Of a DNA stretch of 64,000 nt, positions 62,460-64,000 are shown in pieces. The DNA is from JAFMDF01 sp965222705 (GTDB taxonomy: Bacteria > Bacteroidota > Bacteroidia > Chitinophagales > Saprospiraceae), in assembly GCA_965222705.1 (NCBI GenBank), contig CBDCUO010000025.1, positions 1-64,000 of the forward strand, written 5' to 3'. The notes beneath the pieces are model-generated. The model had not been told where the DNA came from. It made no database searches and was given only the letters and a program-made list of their open reading frames with translations. Numbering within the stretch: position 1 is the first letter of the stretch; each line of letters begins with the position of its first letter. The translations under genes and the position numbers were made by a program.

Positions 62460-63722
62460 ATGTACGCTAATCCAATAACCTTCGGGTTATTATTGGTATT
62501 AATCCAATGGCATTGCACTACTTCCCCGAATACCCGCGTTTTTGACAATCCTGCTATTGCGCTGGAGAGCATTCAGGCTTTTCCTGTTTCCACTAAAAAG
62601 GCACTTCCAGTTGAACTGCCCAAAATTAGGCGAACGGGACTGTTAGGAGATGCACCACTACTTTCAGATATTTATACAAAAACCAATTTATCCAATTTTT
62701 CTCTGCCTATCATTGATAGCAAATTGACTTTTGCATTAGCGCAACAACTCCGTTTGTTAAAACTGCGAAAACAACCATTTACGCAACATTTTGGCAATTT
62801 ATCGCTCAACCTCGCTGAATTAGAAACAACGATTGAGTTGTTGCTCTTGTGGCAGCATACCTATCCCCAAGGCCTACAAGAACATCTAAACGCCTATCAA
62901 TTAAAAGGAAAAGATCAGAAGGGCAATGTTTATTTTACTGGATACTATACACCGGAAATTAAAGCGAAAAAACAAAAGGACAGTCGTTATAAATATCCGC
63001 TATATGCTTATCCTAAAAGCTGGGAAGGGCCATTACCTTCCCGAGCAGCCATTGACAAAGAAAAGGCTCTGCAAGGAAAAGGATTAGAATTAGCTTACGC
63101 CGAAAAATTGGAAGATATTTATTATATGCAACTACAAGGCTCCGGCCTAGTGCGCTATCCTAGCGGAGAAAGCGAATATTTTGGCTACGCAGGTTCTAAC
63201 CGCCATCCCTACAAAAGTATTGGCCGATATATAAAAGACAATGAAAGCATTCCGCTCAAAAATATTTCGGTAAATGGGGTCAAAAACTTCCTCCGCCATC
63301 ATCCTGAAATGGTTGAACCCGTTTTGTTTGTCAACCCTTCTTATACTTTTTTTAAAAAATCCAATTCCATGCCCTTCGGTGCTGGTCATGTTCCGCTTAC
63401 AGGAGATTATTCTATAGCAGTAGATAAAAAATATCTACCGTTGGGTAGTTGCCTATTGGCAGCTTTACCAGTGATCGATGAGGATGGTAATTTTTCTCAT
63501 CATCAATACCAATTTGTAGTTGCTCAAGATGTGGGCGGAGCAATTAGGGGAACTGGTCATGTAGATGTTTATTGCGGCATTGGGGAAGAGGGTAAGAACA
63601 AAGCCATGGCCTTGCACCATTATGGACAACTTTGGCTATTATTGCCAAAGCCTTCTGACGAGCTAGGACCGGTCCTTTCAGAAGGAGCTATTACTCAACA
63701 TTCGAGTCTTCTTAGCTTATAA
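62460..63722 (+). CDS. mltA: Membrane-bound lytic murein transglycosylase A
   Basis: A 420-residue peptidoglycan-cleaving lipoprotein. The N-terminal helix (PITFGLLLVLIQWHC) ends in a Cys at about residue 19 that could be lipidated, although the box QWHC is atypical. The MltA domain has VYFTGYYTPEIKA (about 158), YYMQLQGSGLVRYPSG (about 221) and GYAGSNRHPYKSIGRYI. The 3D (double-psi barrel) domain at the C-terminus has FVVAQDVGGAIRGTGHVDVYCGIGEEG with the catalytic Asp, spanning about 350-380. It cleaves glycan strands forming 1,6-anhydroMurNAc, by family. Confidence 0.93.
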   Translation: MYANPITFGLLLVLIQWHCTTSPNTRVFDNPAIALESIQAFPVSTKKALPVELPKIRRTGLLGDAPLLSDIYTKTNLSNFSLPIIDSKLTFALAQQLRLLKLRKQPFTQHFGNLSLNLAELETTIELLLLWQHTYPQGLQEHLNAYQLKGKDQKGNVYFTGYYTPEIKAKKQKDSRYKYPLYAYPKSWEGPLPSRAAIDKEKALQGKGLELAYAEKLEDIYYMQLQGSGLVRYPSGESEYFGYAGSNRHPYKSIGRYIKDNESIPLKNISVNGVKNFLRHHPEMVEPVLFVNPSYTFFKKSNSMPFGAGHVPLTGDYSIAVDKKYLPLGSCLLAALPVIDEDGNFSHHQYQFVVAQDVGGAIRGTGHVDVYCGIGEEGKNKAMALHHYGQLWLLLPKPSDELGPVLSEGAITQHSSLLSL

Positions 63723-64000
63723 GCTTTAAAAATTATGCATTAATTATAGGCTTGGTTTCTAAATGCCCCAATTACGGAATCTGCGCTTCTAGCCACTTGT
63801 TTATTAATAATCAGGTAATTTTAGCACTAAGCTTCTTTTTGGCTATAATTGCTTTTTTAATTCAATAGTCTATAGCTACTCTTGCTTCTTGCCCAATTAT
63901 GCAAACACCATAGAAAATCTCAAATATTTCATAACCACTTTTGTAAAAAAACGTTAGTATTGCAAACAGAATAAATTGCTTTTGCATTGGCAAAAATGAT
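63723..64000. other. Right-edge intergenic sequence, nothing recognised
   Basis: About 280 AT-rich bases after mltA up to the window end. No open frame, hairpin with T-run or consensus -7 element was recognised. A gene may begin beyond the edge. Confidence 0.4.

Overview
The window looks like a chromosomal segment of a Bacteroidota bacterium, most likely of the class Saprospiria. The evidence is a PorP/SprF, OmpA-type lipoprotein-like and CHU_C adhesin cluster of the type IX secretion/gliding kind, YfhO, DUF2723 and LVIVD proteins, AT-rich spacers, few Shine-Dalgarno sequences, and several exact copies of the Bacteroidota -7 promoter element TAnnTTTG. Class-level placement is an inference from protein style. 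No phage, IS element, CRISPR array, rRNA or tRNA was seen. The gene content is mostly housekeeping.

Left part (1-16 kb): a bestrophin-type channel gene runs off the left edge and is broken by an extra A in an A8 run. Next is a membrane-anchored metallo-beta-lactamase-fold hydrolase, also frameshifted. A three-gene type IX secretion/gliding cluster follows on the minus strand (PorP-like, OmpA/TPR protein, 1458-residue CHU_C adhesin). On the plus strand come a family 2 glycosyltransferase, a PhzF isomerase, a DEDDh exonuclease and a small Cys-pair protein. At 14 kb lies tmRNA (tag GNRQLAMAA). Beside it is an unusual minus-strand transcription unit: a good promoter, a 123-residue secreted protein, then about 690 nt of repeat-rich non-coding sequence (a 156/157-bp tandem repeat built on a degenerate ~30-nt CAAACAC motif) ending in a perfect intrinsic terminator.

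Middle (16-39 kb): glycerol kinase; a small stand-alone caspase/CHAT-like protein; an LVIVD lipoprotein; a predicted outer-membrane protein; an FAD oxidoreductase; a YfhO membrane protein; the two glutamate synthase subunits; a subtilase with a transglutaminase-like neighbour; a secreted protein made of three repeats; threonine aldolase, whose promoter sits between the arms of a perfect 21-bp inverted repeat; MsrA; and a second MBL-fold hydrolase.

Right part (40-64 kb): carA, eno and an FtsB/DivIC-like gene; sucD; a DUF4112 membrane protein; and a metal ABC permease fused to a complete DtxR/MntR-type regulator, with a near-perfect DtxR-type palindrome just upstream of its own promoter. A minus-strand run follows: pgi, TRAP small and large permeases without a binding protein, an M23 peptidase and upp. 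Then come a DUF2723 glycosyltransferase-like membrane protein, an unknown 470-residue helical protein with a 12-bp hairpin in its leader, trkH, trkA, recN and the lytic transglycosylase mltA.

The most interesting signals are the apparently self-regulating permease-DtxR fusion, the repeat-bearing transcript beside tmRNA, the inverted repeat around the threonine aldolase promoter, and the palindromic element at 20.3 kb.
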